From the NCBI RefSeq assembly GCF_030689305.1, contig NZ_JAUYVM010000001.1, forward strand, positions 1 through 64,000: a DNA stretch of 64,000 bases. Reading direction: 5' to 3'. Below the pieces are notes generated by a model that ran no database searches, was not told the DNA's origin, and saw only the letters and a program-made list of their open reading frames with translations. The stretch is from Vibrio penaeicida (GTDB taxonomy: Bacteria > Pseudomonadota > Gammaproteobacteria > Enterobacterales > Vibrionaceae). Positions 54,862 through 63,945 of the stretch are shown in pieces (the stretch's first letter is position 1; each line of letters opens with the position of its first letter). The position numbers and the translations under genes are program-made.

Positions 54862-55598
54862 TAGGTAGCATTGTGAATCTATTTAGAAAAGATCGGCTCG
54901 GTCATTCTGAGAACTGGGTAGGTCGCTTTAGAGATAAAGCAAACACCGTCAGTGATGAACGGCTGCGAAGTTTCTATGAAGCGAGCATTGTTGATGGGAC
55001 GACACCGCTTTCAGAGGTTCCAATGGTTGCATTGGATTTCGAAACCACAGGGTTGAATGCCGAAAAAGACGATATCATCAGCATCGGATTGGTTCCCTTT
55101 AACTTAAACCGAATTTTCTGCCGTCAAGCAAGACACTGGATCGTTCAACCCAACACCCCTCTTGAAGAAGAGTCGGTTGTGATCCACGGTATTACTCACA
55201 ATGACATATTGGGCGCACCCGACTTAAAACGCGTTCTTGACGAAGTGCTGGATGCTTTAGCTGGTAAAGTCGTGGTTGTGCATTACCGAAAAATAGAGCG
55301 TGAGTTCCTTGATATCGCATTGAAAGAGCGCATTAAGGAAGGCATCGTTTTCCCAGTCATTGACACCATGGAAATTGAATCTCAGGTTCAAGATGACTAC
55401 ACCGCTGGCATCATGAATCGTTTTAAGGGAACGAAGCGACAATCGGTTCGGCTCGGCTCTTCTAGAGAACGATATGGGTTGCCAACCTACCCTCCGCATC
55501 ACGCACTAACCGATGCAATGGCTACGGCCGAATTGCTCCAAGCGCAAATTCAGTATCACTTTTCAGGTGATACTCCAATCGAAAAGATCTGGCTTTAA
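54858..55598 (+). CDS. DnaQ-like 3'-5' exonuclease paired with the DUF294 protein
   Basis: A 246-residue protein. After an N-terminal helical region, the exonuclease domain has ExoI ALDFETTGL near 58-66, ExoII VVVHYRKIEREFLDIAL near 136-152 and ExoIII HHALTDAMATAEL near 214-226. The ExoII aspartate position is occupied by glutamate (KIEREFL), unlike canonical FDxxFL. Translationally coupled to the cNMP/CBS/DUF294 gene by ATGA overlap. Both may act in nucleotide signalling or acetate metabolism, as neighbouring genes do in other genomes; that is inference. Confidence 0.87.
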   Translation: MIGSIVNLFRKDRLGHSENWVGRFRDKANTVSDERLRSFYEASIVDGTTPLSEVPMVALDFETTGLNAEKDDIISIGLVPFNLNRIFCRQARHWIVQPNTPLEEESVVIHGITHNDILGAPDLKRVLDEVLDALAGKVVVVHYRKIEREFLDIALKERIKEGIVFPVIDTMEIESQVQDDYTAGIMNRFKGTKRQSVRLGSSRERYGLPTYPPHHALTDAMATAELLQAQIQYHFSGDTPIEKIWL

Positions 55599-55630
55599 GC
55601 AGCTTCTCAAATAGAGATAAAATTTCCATA

Positions 55631-55656
55631 AAAAAAGCTGCCGAAGCAGCTTTTTT
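55631..55656. terminator. Bidirectional terminator between exonuclease and BCCT genes
   Basis: Stem AAAAAAGCTGC / GCAGCTTTTTT with a CGAA loop; T runs on both strands serve the convergent genes. Confidence 0.9.
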
Positions 55657-55685
55657 AATTTCTTATGCTGATATTTTACATCAGC

Positions 55686-57263
55686 TTATCGATACGTTTT
55701 TTCCGTTTTCATACCCATCACAAGGCTGACACACATCAGCAGCAGGATAAAGGTAAACGGTAGAGCAGTCGAAATCGCACCGGCTTGCAATGCTTGAATG
55801 GCTTGTGTACCACCCACCCAAAGCAACGCAGCAGCAATTGCACCTTCCATAAATGCCCAGAACACACGTTGCATTACAGGAGCATCCACTTTACCACCAG
55901 CGGTAATGCTGTCGATAACCAATGATCCTGAATCCGAAGAGGTAATAAAGAACACCATAACAAGGACAATCGCAATCACAGAAAGCACAGTACTAAATGG
56001 AAGCTCTTCAAACATCTGGAACATTGCCAATGGTACTTCTTTCAAACCATCTGTGCCTAATGCACCGACACCGTTGATCACTTGATCTATCGCCAAGCCG
56101 CCGAAAACTGACATCCAAATCAAAGTCACCACGGTTGGAACGATCAATACAGCGGTCATGAATTCGCGAACTGTACGACCTTTTGAAACACGAGCGATGA
56201 ACATGCCTACGAATGGCGACCAAGAGATCCACCAAGCCCAGTAGAAAACAGTCCAGCCTTGGAACCAAGCTTCGTCTTCACGACCGTGCGGGTTACTCAG
56301 TGGAATGATGTTTTCAACATACGCCATAAACGTTGTTGGAATAGACCCAAACGCCACAGCATAGCCCAGAAGAGCAACAAAAATTAGCAGTACAAAAGCA
56401 ACAATCATGTTGATGTTACTGATAACTTTTACGCCGCCATCAATACCACGAAAAACAGAAACAACAGCAAGCAGCGTAACCAATACGATCACTGCGATTT
56501 GCAAGCCGATACCGCCATCCATGCCAAACACATGATTAATACCACTTGCAGCCTGTTGAGCCCCTAAACCTAGCGATGTCGCCAAGCCAAATAAGGTCGC
56601 CAGTACGGCAAGAATATCAACAACGTGGCCAGCCCAACCCCATGCTCTGTCGCCTAAAATAGGATAGAAAATTGAGCGAATAGAAAGAGGTAAGCCTTTA
56701 TTGTAAGCAAAGAAAGCTAATGAAAGAGCTACAATGCCGTAAATAGCCCAAGGGTGAAGACCCCAATGGAACATTGTGGCACCCAGCGCCAATTTAGCCG
56801 CTTCTGGAGTATTTGGTTCAACGCCAAGAGGTGTTTCATACCAACCGGTAAAATACGCAACGGGTTCTGCTACACTCCAAAACATCAAACCGATGCCCAT
56901 GCCTGCCGCAAATAGCATCGCGAGCCAAGACATGAAGGAGTAATCTGCTGAAGCATTTTCACCACCAAGACGGATCTTACCGAATGGTGAAACAATCAAT
57001 GCAAGACAGAAGACTAAGAAAATGTTACCCGACCAAATAAACAGCTTGTCAAACATGCCGATGATTTGCCATTTAAAACCATCAAGTGTTGATTTCGCAG
57101 TTTCTGCATCAGAAACTAAAACAGCAATTAAAAATAGAATGATCAATCCGGCACTGGTGCCGAAAACTGGATTATGAACATCAAATCCCCACTTCTGTAC
57201 GTTATCTTGCCCAACGGTGTAGTCGGTACTGTCGATACTGTACTTGTCGATTCCTTTTGTCAT
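55686..57263 (-). CDS. BCCT family transporter (betaine/choline/carnitine type)
   Basis: A 525-residue transporter with about twelve helices. The family signature WAWWISWSPFVGMFIARVSKGRT is near residues 347-369. Upstream there is GMGIGLMFWSVAEPVAYFTGWY (MxGxG.G.MFW...EP). The aromatic WAWW segment forms the compatible-solute site in BetP-like proteins. It imports betaine, choline or a related quaternary amine, probably with sodium. Start has AGAGGAG. It is divergent from a MarR regulator. Confidence 0.93.
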   Translation of the reverse strand: MTKGIDKYSIDSTDYTVGQDNVQKWGFDVHNPVFGTSAGLIILFLIAVLVSDAETAKSTLDGFKWQIIGMFDKLFIWSGNIFLVFCLALIVSPFGKIRLGGENASADYSFMSWLAMLFAAGMGIGLMFWSVAEPVAYFTGWYETPLGVEPNTPEAAKLALGATMFHWGLHPWAIYGIVALSLAFFAYNKGLPLSIRSIFYPILGDRAWGWAGHVVDILAVLATLFGLATSLGLGAQQAASGINHVFGMDGGIGLQIAVIVLVTLLAVVSVFRGIDGGVKVISNINMIVAFVLLIFVALLGYAVAFGSIPTTFMAYVENIIPLSNPHGREDEAWFQGWTVFYWAWWISWSPFVGMFIARVSKGRTVREFMTAVLIVPTVVTLIWMSVFGGLAIDQVINGVGALGTDGLKEVPLAMFQMFEELPFSTVLSVIAIVLVMVFFITSSDSGSLVIDSITAGGKVDAPVMQRVFWAFMEGAIAAALLWVGGTQAIQALQAGAISTALPFTFILLLMCVSLVMGMKTEKTYR

Positions 57264-57743
57264 ATCTCCTCTTTAACCTTGTAACAGGTTCGTTAGATTA
57301 GAACGCAATTCACCAACATTCAGAACAGGAATGATTAGTGAACAGAACAGTTCATTATTTTAAATCTCACAAACCCTAACCAAATTGAACGTTCAAAACC
57401 AGAGATAACTCGAAAAACCTGCCAAAATCTCAGATTTCACATTCCAAATGCTTATTTTTAAACCAATCAATACAGCTATTTGTTTTGTAGTCTAAACATT
57501 CGTACTCGTATCACATTATGGAGGGTTCAGTACTTTATCCCCAAAAAGAGTGTTCTATCATTTATTTTGGCGTACCCAAGCGACGTAACTTAGGTATACT
57601 CAACACAATTATGCTAAAAACCTTAAGGTGTCCTCGCCTTTAATAACGACGAATAGACGTCGCAAATAGATATATCTCACTGTATAAATTTGGGTGATAA
57701 TGCAGTTTACTCTCCCCTACTACACTGGAACGGAAAGAATAAG
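57264..57743. other. Divergent regulatory gap between BCCT and MarR genes
   Basis: About 480 bp without a supported gene. It contains the promoters of both flanking genes and a degenerate TATACCCAAG-type remnant near 57572-57597 (GTACCCAAGCGACGTAACTTAGGTA). A long AT-rich tract lies near 57340-57480. No clear operator was identified. Confidence 0.5.
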
Positions 57744-58232
57744 TTGGAAAAACACGAAGAAGTTCTGATAGCGATGCGCCAAATCATTCGGGCGATCGAC
57801 TTACATTCAAAAAAACTTGGCAAAGAGTTGGGGTTAACCGGACCACAACTCATTCTTATGCGTTCTATCCGTGAGCTGGGTGAAGTCACTATTCGCGAAT
57901 TGTCGAACAATACCAACATGAGCCAAGCTACAGCGACGACTATCCTTGATCGCTTAGAACGTAATGGTTATGTAGAAAGGAAGAGAAGTGTGAGTGATAA
58001 ACGCAAAGTGCATGCGTACCTCACAAATGAAGGCAATGAAATTTTAGAAAAAGCCCCTCTCCCATTGCAGGACAACTTCATTGATCAGTTCCACAAGCTG
58101 GATGAGTGGGAGCAAAGCCTATTGCTGTCTTCTGTTCAACGTATCTCATCAATGATGAATGCTGAAAGCTACGACGTAGCCCCAGTTCTTGAATTAGGCA
58201 GTATCACAAAAAACGAACAGCCAGTCGGTTAA
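57744..58232 (+). CDS. MarR family transcriptional regulator
   Basis: About 162 residues from the TTG preceding EKHEEVLIAMRQI, which has GGAAAG at a suitable distance; another TTG 54 bp earlier is possible. The winged helix-turn-helix is LTGPQLILMRSIRELGEVTIRELSNNTNMSQATATTILDRLERNGYVERKRSVSDKRKVHAYLT, with the wing at DKRKVHAYLT. It is divergently oriented to the BCCT gene, which it probably controls; the ligand is unknown. Confidence 0.88.
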   Translation: MEKHEEVLIAMRQIIRAIDLHSKKLGKELGLTGPQLILMRSIRELGEVTIRELSNNTNMSQATATTILDRLERNGYVERKRSVSDKRKVHAYLTNEGNEILEKAPLPLQDNFIDQFHKLDEWEQSLLLSSVQRISSMMNAESYDVAPVLELGSITKNEQPVG

Positions 58233-58253
58233 TCAGAATTATTTACAAAGTCG

Positions 58254-58278
58254 AAGCGAGTGGTTCCACTCGCTTTTG
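58254..58278. terminator. Bidirectional terminator-like hairpin
   Basis: Stem AAGCGAGTGG / CCACTCGCTT followed by TTGTAT, between the convergent MarR and response-regulator genes. Confidence 0.75.
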
Positions 58279-58303
58279 TATATCTAAATGTTACCTACGC
58301 AAC

Positions 58304-58969
58304 CTAGTCTACCAACCCTTTCTCTAACGCATATTTGGCAAGCTCTGCTGTCGAGTGAAGATCCAGCTTGTGTTTAATATTTTGCCTATGCGTTTCTACA
58401 GTTCGGTAACTAATGTTTAGTGCGGATGCTATTTTCTTGCTGCTCTGCCCTTCCGCTACCAGCTTAAGTACGGCTTCTTCTCGTCGACTTAGAGGGTTGG
58501 GTTTTTGGTTAGCAGGCATAATAGGCTGAGTGAACAAAGTTTGAGTAACCGACTCACAAAAATACGTTGAACCTTGAAAAACCGTTTTTATCGCCTGTAC
58601 CATCTTTTCTGCTGAAATCTCTTTCAACATGTACCCCACCGCACCAGCTTGCATGACTTTCATGATGTATTCGCGGTTATCATGCATGGTCAGCATCAAG
58701 ACTTTTACATCAGGGTATTCTTCCTTAAGTAGCATGGTGGCCTCTATGCCGTTCATAACGGGCATGCTTACATCCATCAAGACAACATCTGGTTTTTCGC
58801 GCGAGACGGCTTCTATCGCTTCAACACCATTACTTGCCGTCGCAATCACGTTAATCTCTTCTTCCATTTCTAGACGCGCCAAAAAACCATCCAATACTAC
58901 TTGGTGGTCATCAACGATAACAATGTTAATAGCCTTACCTTGGCTTACTGCTTTTTGCATTCCATTCAT
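58304..58969 (-). CDS. NarL/FixJ-type response regulator
   Basis: A 221-residue two-component regulator. The receiver domain (about 14-130) has the acidic pair VDDHQ, the phosphorylated aspartate in DVVLMDVSMPVMNG and a lysine in GYMLKEIS. The LuxR-type helix-turn-helix is at the C-terminus (LSRREEAVLKLVAEGQSSKKIASALNISYRTVETHRQNIKHKL). It follows its Cache-domain kinase on the same strand and lies next to the TRAP transporter operon, which it probably controls. Confidence 0.92.
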   Translation of the reverse strand: MNGMQKAVSQGKAINIVIVDDHQVVLDGFLARLEMEEEINVIATASNGVEAIEAVSREKPDVVLMDVSMPVMNGIEATMLLKEEYPDVKVLMLTMHDNREYIMKVMQAGAVGYMLKEISAEKMVQAIKTVFQGSTYFCESVTQTLFTQPIMPANQKPNPLSRREEAVLKLVAEGQSSKKIASALNISYRTVETHRQNIKHKLDLHSTAELAKYALEKGLVD

Positions 58970-59034
58970 CCAGATAAATTAAAGTTGCTCTGATATCTCT
59001 TAAAGGTAGTTTCACTGCTAAAGCTATACAGTAC

Positions 59035-60390
59035 TTAAATCAAGACCAACACAGTAATTTCTGTACCGTAATTGGGTTCGCTAAAGAGTTCAAAATCTCC
59101 CCCAATAAACTCAACCCTTTCCCGCATATTTCGGAGCCCTATACCTTTAGCTCTCATCGTATCGCTCACCGAAAAGCCGCGTCCATCGTCACGTATCATC
59201 AGCTGAATTTGATCACCAATTTGGTGGACAATCACTTCAACTTTAGTGGCAAACGAATGTTTCTCAATATTCATAAGTGATTCTTGCACAACACGGTACA
59301 AGGTTGTTGTTACCTCAGAGTTCATTCTCGACAAAGAATTGTCGATATTGTATTCCACTTGAATCTCAGAATGATCTTTAAAATCCTGAAGTAAAGTGAC
59401 TAACGCCGCCTGCAACCCTATATCATCCAGAGAACTTGGACGCAGGTTATGAGAAATACGACGAACTTCATTAATGGCAGTGACCATCGAGAGCTGTGAT
59501 TTTTCTAAGTGTGCCAGAGTTTTATCATCAATATCAGGGACTTTTTGTTTTAATTTGTGCGCTAACAACTCTAGATGACACTTACAAGACACCAAGAGTT
59601 GGTTAATACCATCATGAAGCTCTCTTGCTAAGTGTTTTTTCTCGTCCTCTTGAAACATAACGGTTTTATGTGCCAGTTCTTTTAAGTTTTTATCCGCTAT
59701 ACGGTGCTCATGCCAATTTACCGCAAGCGTCAGCACTACAATCACAGCTACTGTGACACTCAAGATAGAAATGGTACTAATAAACGTTGCTTCTATATTT
59801 TCATTTATAGATGCTTCCATTTGAGCAACTTCCAAATGGATATCTTCAATATATAACCCTGTTCCTACCATCCATTCCCACTTCGACAGCCAAGCGGCGT
59901 AACTCAGTTTAGGGACAATTTCATTGGTGGAAGGCTTCTGCCACAAATAGTTTGCGAACCCACCTCCGTTGCGAGCTTGATCAATCAAAGACACAATCAG
60001 CAAATTGCCATTTTCATCTTGCATATCTATCAGATTTTGACCGATCAACTCAGGAAGGATCGGATGAACTAAATTGACGCCCTCTTTATCGTATGCAAAG
60101 AAATACCCATCCGAACCGTATCTTAGCCTGGTTAGGATTTTTTTTACCTGCTCTTTGGCATCGTCGTCGTCTAAGGATTCGTCGGTGTATACATGATGAA
60201 TAGCATCAAACGCTAGGTCGAGTTTATCTTTCAACGCGTTTTCGCGAGAACGGATAAGGCTTGTGCGGAGAGTTTCTACCTCTTTCAAACCCAAAGCTTT
60301 TGTTTGATGTATCGAGATCCAACTAATGCTGGCTGTAACCAAGATTAGTGGTAATAAAGTGAGCAAAATCAGTTTGGCTCTAAGAGGCAT
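59035..60390 (-). CDS. Sensor histidine kinase with Cache domain
   Basis: About 451 residues from the ATG opening MPLRAKLILL, which has AGAGGGA upstream. A membrane helix (about 6-24) is followed by a periplasmic Cache-type domain (LRYGSDGYFFAYDKEGVNLVHPILPELIG) and a second helix near 205-228. A HisKA_3 domain has the phosphoacceptor histidine in ARELHDGINQLL. The C-terminal HATPase ends GIGLRNMRERVEFIGGDFEL. Such kinases sense small carboxylates; the ligand is probably the TRAP substrate. Confidence 0.9.
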   Translation of the reverse strand: MPLRAKLILLTLLPLILVTASISWISIHQTKALGLKEVETLRTSLIRSRENALKDKLDLAFDAIHHVYTDESLDDDDAKEQVKKILTRLRYGSDGYFFAYDKEGVNLVHPILPELIGQNLIDMQDENGNLLIVSLIDQARNGGGFANYLWQKPSTNEIVPKLSYAAWLSKWEWMVGTGLYIEDIHLEVAQMEASINENIEATFISTISILSVTVAVIVVLTLAVNWHEHRIADKNLKELAHKTVMFQEDEKKHLARELHDGINQLLVSCKCHLELLAHKLKQKVPDIDDKTLAHLEKSQLSMVTAINEVRRISHNLRPSSLDDIGLQAALVTLLQDFKDHSEIQVEYNIDNSLSRMNSEVTTTLYRVVQESLMNIEKHSFATKVEVIVHQIGDQIQLMIRDDGRGFSVSDTMRAKGIGLRNMRERVEFIGGDFELFSEPNYGTEITVLVLI

Positions 60391-60518
60391 TCTATTCCCT
60401 CTTTCACCCAAGCGTTGAAACTATTTGGGGATAACGTTTAACCTGCCTCTGACTGTATCAGAGGCAGGTATTAAGTCCCATTCTTTCAATGAATCAAGCG
60501 ATAGCAATAATCGTGAGA

Positions 60519-61802
60519 TCACATTCCGTAGAAAGAAGGGAAAGCTAGAATTGAACCTAAAACCGCAACTTGAATGGCGATAAAAGGCATCACACCGCGG
60601 TATATATCCCTCGTTGTGACTCCTTTCGGCGCAACCCCTTTCAAATAGAATAGGCTAAAACCAAATGGCGGAGTAAGGAAAGAGGTTTGTAGGTTCATCG
60701 CTATCAAGATAGCAAACCAAACCATGTTGATGCCCATTAGCTCGGCAACTGGAGCCAATATAGGAACGATGATGAAACAAATCTCTACAAAATCGATGAA
60801 GAAGCCCAAAATCAGAATCACCAACATAGTAATGATTAGGAAGCCCCATTTTTCACCTGGAATTTGCAACATCCACTCTTCAACTAAGTAATCACCACCC
60901 GTGTAAGTAAACGCCATAGAAAACGCCGTTGCACCGAGTAAGATAGCGAAAACCATCGCCGTAACTTTAACGGTTTCTTTCGACGCCTCGTACACCATAC
61001 TCCAACTAAATTGACGGTATAAAAGTGCCAAAACTATCGCACCAGCACCACCAAGCGCTGCAGATTCTGTAGGTGTAGCCACACCCGCGAAAATCGAACC
61101 TAGAACAACAACGATGAGAGCCAAAGGAGGAACAACGGCTTTTAGCGCTTCGATCACCTCTTCACGTCGAGAAACAGATTCATCACGATCAATAGGCTGC
61201 GTCGCATCTGGGTTCATTTTCGCGTAAATTAAGATGTAAACAATATATGCGCCCACCAGCACTAAGCCAGGAATCACAGCAGCTTGGAATAAATCCCCTA
61301 CTGGAACCCCCAACACATCACCAAGAAGAATCAATACGATAGAAGGTGGGATAATTTGACCTAACGTGCCCGAAGCACAAATGGTTCCGCAAGCTAATCC
61401 CTTGTCATACTTATATTTAAGCATGACAGGCAAAGAGATAAGCCCCATAGCCACGACAGAAGCACCAACCACACCGGTAGAGGCTGCAAGCAATGCACCA
61501 ACTAACACTGTTGATATCGCGATACCACCGCGTACGGTACCAAACAGGCGACCCATGGCTTCAAGTAGCTGCTCAGCCAATTTGGTCTTTTGCAGAACAA
61601 GCCCCATGAAGATGAACAGCGGTACTGCCATCAAAACCGTGTTCTGCATAATGGATTCTATGCGATACGGCATAAAGGCAAACATTTCTGCGCCTTCAGC
61701 CCACACACCAAAGAGCAGAGCAATACCACCAAAGGTAAACGCGACAGGGAACCCTAATAGCAAAGCCACCAGCGCAACCAGAAACATGACAATTCCAATC
61801 AT
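60519..61802 (-). CDS. TRAP transporter large permease (DctM family)
   Basis: A 427-residue integral membrane protein with about twelve helices and DctM features: PVAFTFGGIALLFG near 20-33, AVPLFIFMGLVLQKTKLAEQLLEAMGRLFG and GASGTLGQIIPPSIVLILLGDVLGVPVGDLF near 143-173. It forms the sodium-coupled transport subunit. It starts 15 bp after the small permease gene in the order P-Q-M. Ribosome site AAGGAAG. Confidence 0.94.
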   Translation of the reverse strand: MIGIVMFLVALVALLLGFPVAFTFGGIALLFGVWAEGAEMFAFMPYRIESIMQNTVLMAVPLFIFMGLVLQKTKLAEQLLEAMGRLFGTVRGGIAISTVLVGALLAASTGVVGASVVAMGLISLPVMLKYKYDKGLACGTICASGTLGQIIPPSIVLILLGDVLGVPVGDLFQAAVIPGLVLVGAYIVYILIYAKMNPDATQPIDRDESVSRREEVIEALKAVVPPLALIVVVLGSIFAGVATPTESAALGGAGAIVLALLYRQFSWSMVYEASKETVKVTAMVFAILLGATAFSMAFTYTGGDYLVEEWMLQIPGEKWGFLIITMLVILILGFFIDFVEICFIIVPILAPVAELMGINMVWFAILIAMNLQTSFLTPPFGFSLFYLKGVAPKGVTTRDIYRGVMPFIAIQVAVLGSILAFPSFYGM

Positions 61803-61817
61803 AAAAATACTTCCTTG

Positions 61818-62342
61818 TTATCTGGTATGAGCTGGGCTTGGGTTAAAAATCTTATTCAATGAGTTAAGCAGTAAACCAATGCCGCTAACCGCCATGAAGA
61901 AGAAAGAAACTGGGATGACTGCTTTAATGATCCATCGATACGGCAATCCGCCGGGATCGCCTGATGTCTCTCCTAGCGCATAAGATTCTTTGGCAAAGTC
62001 GATGCCATACCACGCAACAAGAAGACAAAAGGGAAATAGGAAAAAGAGGGTGCCCAAAATATCGATGATCGCTTTTGCTCGGTAAGAAAGGCGCTCGTAA
62101 AAAATATCGACACGAACATGCCCACCCGCCTTGAGTGCATAAGGTACACCCAGCAAGAAAACAGCAGAAAACAAATGCCATTCCATCTCTTGGAACGCAA
62201 TGGATACATCGTTAAAGGCATACCGCATTACAACGTCGTAAACGACATTAAGCAGCAGTAATAGAAATAATATACTGGAGATCCAACCCAGCACATCGCT
62301 GATACGGTTAAAGAATCGTTCCATGTAAATGAGGCTTCTCAT
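61818..62342 (-). CDS. TRAP transporter small permease (DctQ family)
   Basis: A 174-residue membrane protein with four helices, the DctQ layout. The motif YDVVMRYAFNDVSIAFQEMEWHLFSAVFLLGVPYALKAGGHVRVDIFY near 35-82 carries the family's E/W and GHVRVD hallmarks. It pairs with the large permease downstream. Start has AAGGAG. Located 236 bp after the substrate-binding gene. Confidence 0.92.
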   Translation of the reverse strand: MRSLIYMERFFNRISDVLGWISSILFLLLLLNVVYDVVMRYAFNDVSIAFQEMEWHLFSAVFLLGVPYALKAGGHVRVDIFYERLSYRAKAIIDILGTLFFLFPFCLLVAWYGIDFAKESYALGETSGDPGGLPYRWIIKAVIPVSFFFMAVSGIGLLLNSLNKIFNPSPAHTR

Positions 62343-62578
62343 TCCATACTCCTTGGAAAGACAAACGAGAGGTCAGGGTCTGACAAATCTCTACGTCGAC
62401 AATAGTACTACGCCGACAATATAAGGGGGCGTAGAATCAAAGTAGACCCTGATGTTTCTTGGGCTTATGTACTCAAGTCACTAAGAATTTTTCAATTAAA
62501 ATGACTGGGTACAAGCTGGGGGATGACTTACCCAGCAGCAGGTTCTTTGACCTACTTGTTTTTAGTCTAATGACTGAA

Positions 62579-63676
62579 TTATTGTTGTGCCTGACTGTTC
62601 AGGTAAGCACGGTGTGAAATGTCAGTCCATGAGCGAACTTGCTTCAAGTAATCCGCTTGAGATTTTTGAATCTCTTTTGCAAGTTCATCACTTTCTGCGT
62701 GTTTCGCTAACAAACGATCATTCGCTTCACGTAATGCGCTCATTACTGATGCAGGGAAATCTTTCACCTGAACGTTAGGATATTCAGACTTGATTGTTGA
62801 CCAGTTCTTACCACTTTCATGCGTTGCTTGCGTGTACATATCGTACGCCGCTGTTTTCATTGCCACTTGAAGGATAGCTTTCAAGTCATCTGGTAGGCGT
62901 TTCCAAGTACGCTTATTCACAAGGAATTGAAGCTCTGAACCTGGCTCATGCCAACCTGTGTAGTAGTAAGGTGCAATTTTGTGGAAACCCATACGTAAAT
63001 CTAACGATGGACCAACCCACTCCAACGCATCGATGGTGCGGCGCTCCAATGACGTATACAGTTCACCTGGTGCAATGTTTGTAGGCTTAGCTCCTAGCTC
63101 TGCAAGGATTTCTCCAGCAAAACCTGGGATACGCATTTTCAGACCTTTTAAGTCATCAACCGAGTTGATCTCTTTTTGGAACCAACCACCCATCTGAATA
63201 TCTGTGTTACCACCAGGGAAAGACATCAAGTTGTGCGGTGAGTACACCTTATCCATCAACTCCATCCCACCACCATGGTAGAACCAAGCATACTGCTCGG
63301 CTGGTGTCATACCGAAAGGCATAGACGTAAAGTAAAGAGTGTTAGGCACTTTGCCTTTCCAATAGTACGAGCCAGAGTGACCCATATCATATTGACCCGA
63401 TTTCACCATATCGAAAACACCAAGAGGTGCTTTATGCTTGTTCGCGGAGTCAATACGAATCTGCAGGCGACCGTTAGACATTTCTTCGGCCATCTTCGCC
63501 ATGTTCTTAGTCGCATCACCGAATACTGGGAAGTTTGGTCCCCAAGTTTCAGCCAGTTTTAGTCGATACACTTTGTCCGCCGCGCTTGCGGAAGCTGTCA
63601 CCATTGCAGCACATGCCGCAGCAGCGATTAAAGTGCCTTTTAGAGTGCGTTGAATTGATTTTTTTAAGAGACTCAT
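62579..63676 (-). CDS. TRAP transporter substrate-binding protein (DctP family, TakP-like)
   Basis: About 365 residues from the ATG opening MSLLKKSIQRT; the upstream GTG is less well placed. Signal peptide with core near 10-32 (GTLIAAAACAAMVTASASAA). The DctP-type fold includes MRIPGFAGEILAELGAKPTNIAPGELYTSLERRTIDALEWVGPSLDLRMGFHKIA, with the arginine that binds the substrate carboxylate. The EWVGP pattern and PYYYTGWHEPG recall the alpha-keto-acid binding TakP group, so a monocarboxylate or keto acid is plausible. Confidence 0.92.
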   Translation of the reverse strand: MSLLKKSIQRTLKGTLIAAAACAAMVTASASAADKVYRLKLAETWGPNFPVFGDATKNMAKMAEEMSNGRLQIRIDSANKHKAPLGVFDMVKSGQYDMGHSGSYYWKGKVPNTLYFTSMPFGMTPAEQYAWFYHGGGMELMDKVYSPHNLMSFPGGNTDIQMGGWFQKEINSVDDLKGLKMRIPGFAGEILAELGAKPTNIAPGELYTSLERRTIDALEWVGPSLDLRMGFHKIAPYYYTGWHEPGSELQFLVNKRTWKRLPDDLKAILQVAMKTAAYDMYTQATHESGKNWSTIKSEYPNVQVKDFPASVMSALREANDRLLAKHAESDELAKEIQKSQADYLKQVRSWTDISHRAYLNSQAQQ

Positions 63677-63732
63677 TGTTTCACGTCCTATGTTGTGTTT
63701 GCTCACAAACCATCCCTGAATGGCGTTGCGAA

Positions 63733-63750
63733 TATACCCAAGTGACCTCT
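63733..63750. repeat. Isolated end of the TATACCCAAG element
   Basis: TATACCCAAGTGACCTCT matches 17 of the 18 first bases of the 266-bp element's left end. It is followed by unrelated sequence. Confidence 0.5.
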
Positions 63751-63925
63751 ACATCCAGATATTCTTGTTACCCTTACCTTCTCTTCACCAAAAGCGTTAA
63801 GAAGTTAGGCTAGAACCTTTCCGGATCTCACTTGGATTACACAACAATGCCCTATTACAACCCATTAACCTATTAGGGTGAGCACGGACGTAATTATTTA
63901 CACTGAGAGCATATAGAACTTTAGT

Positions 63926-63945
63926 ATTACGTATATATACGTAAT
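63926..63945. promoter_or_regulatory. Perfect 20-bp palindrome, possible operator
   Basis: ATTACGTATATATACGTAAT reads the same on both strands. It lies in the AT-rich region 250 bp upstream of the TRAP substrate-binding gene and at the window edge, so it may belong to that promoter or to the next gene. Confidence 0.4.

Noticed and set aside
63690..63720. CRP site TGTGTTTGCTCACA upstream of the TRAP binding-protein gene
   Set aside because: The half-sites are spaced four bases apart instead of six, so it does not fit the CRP consensus.
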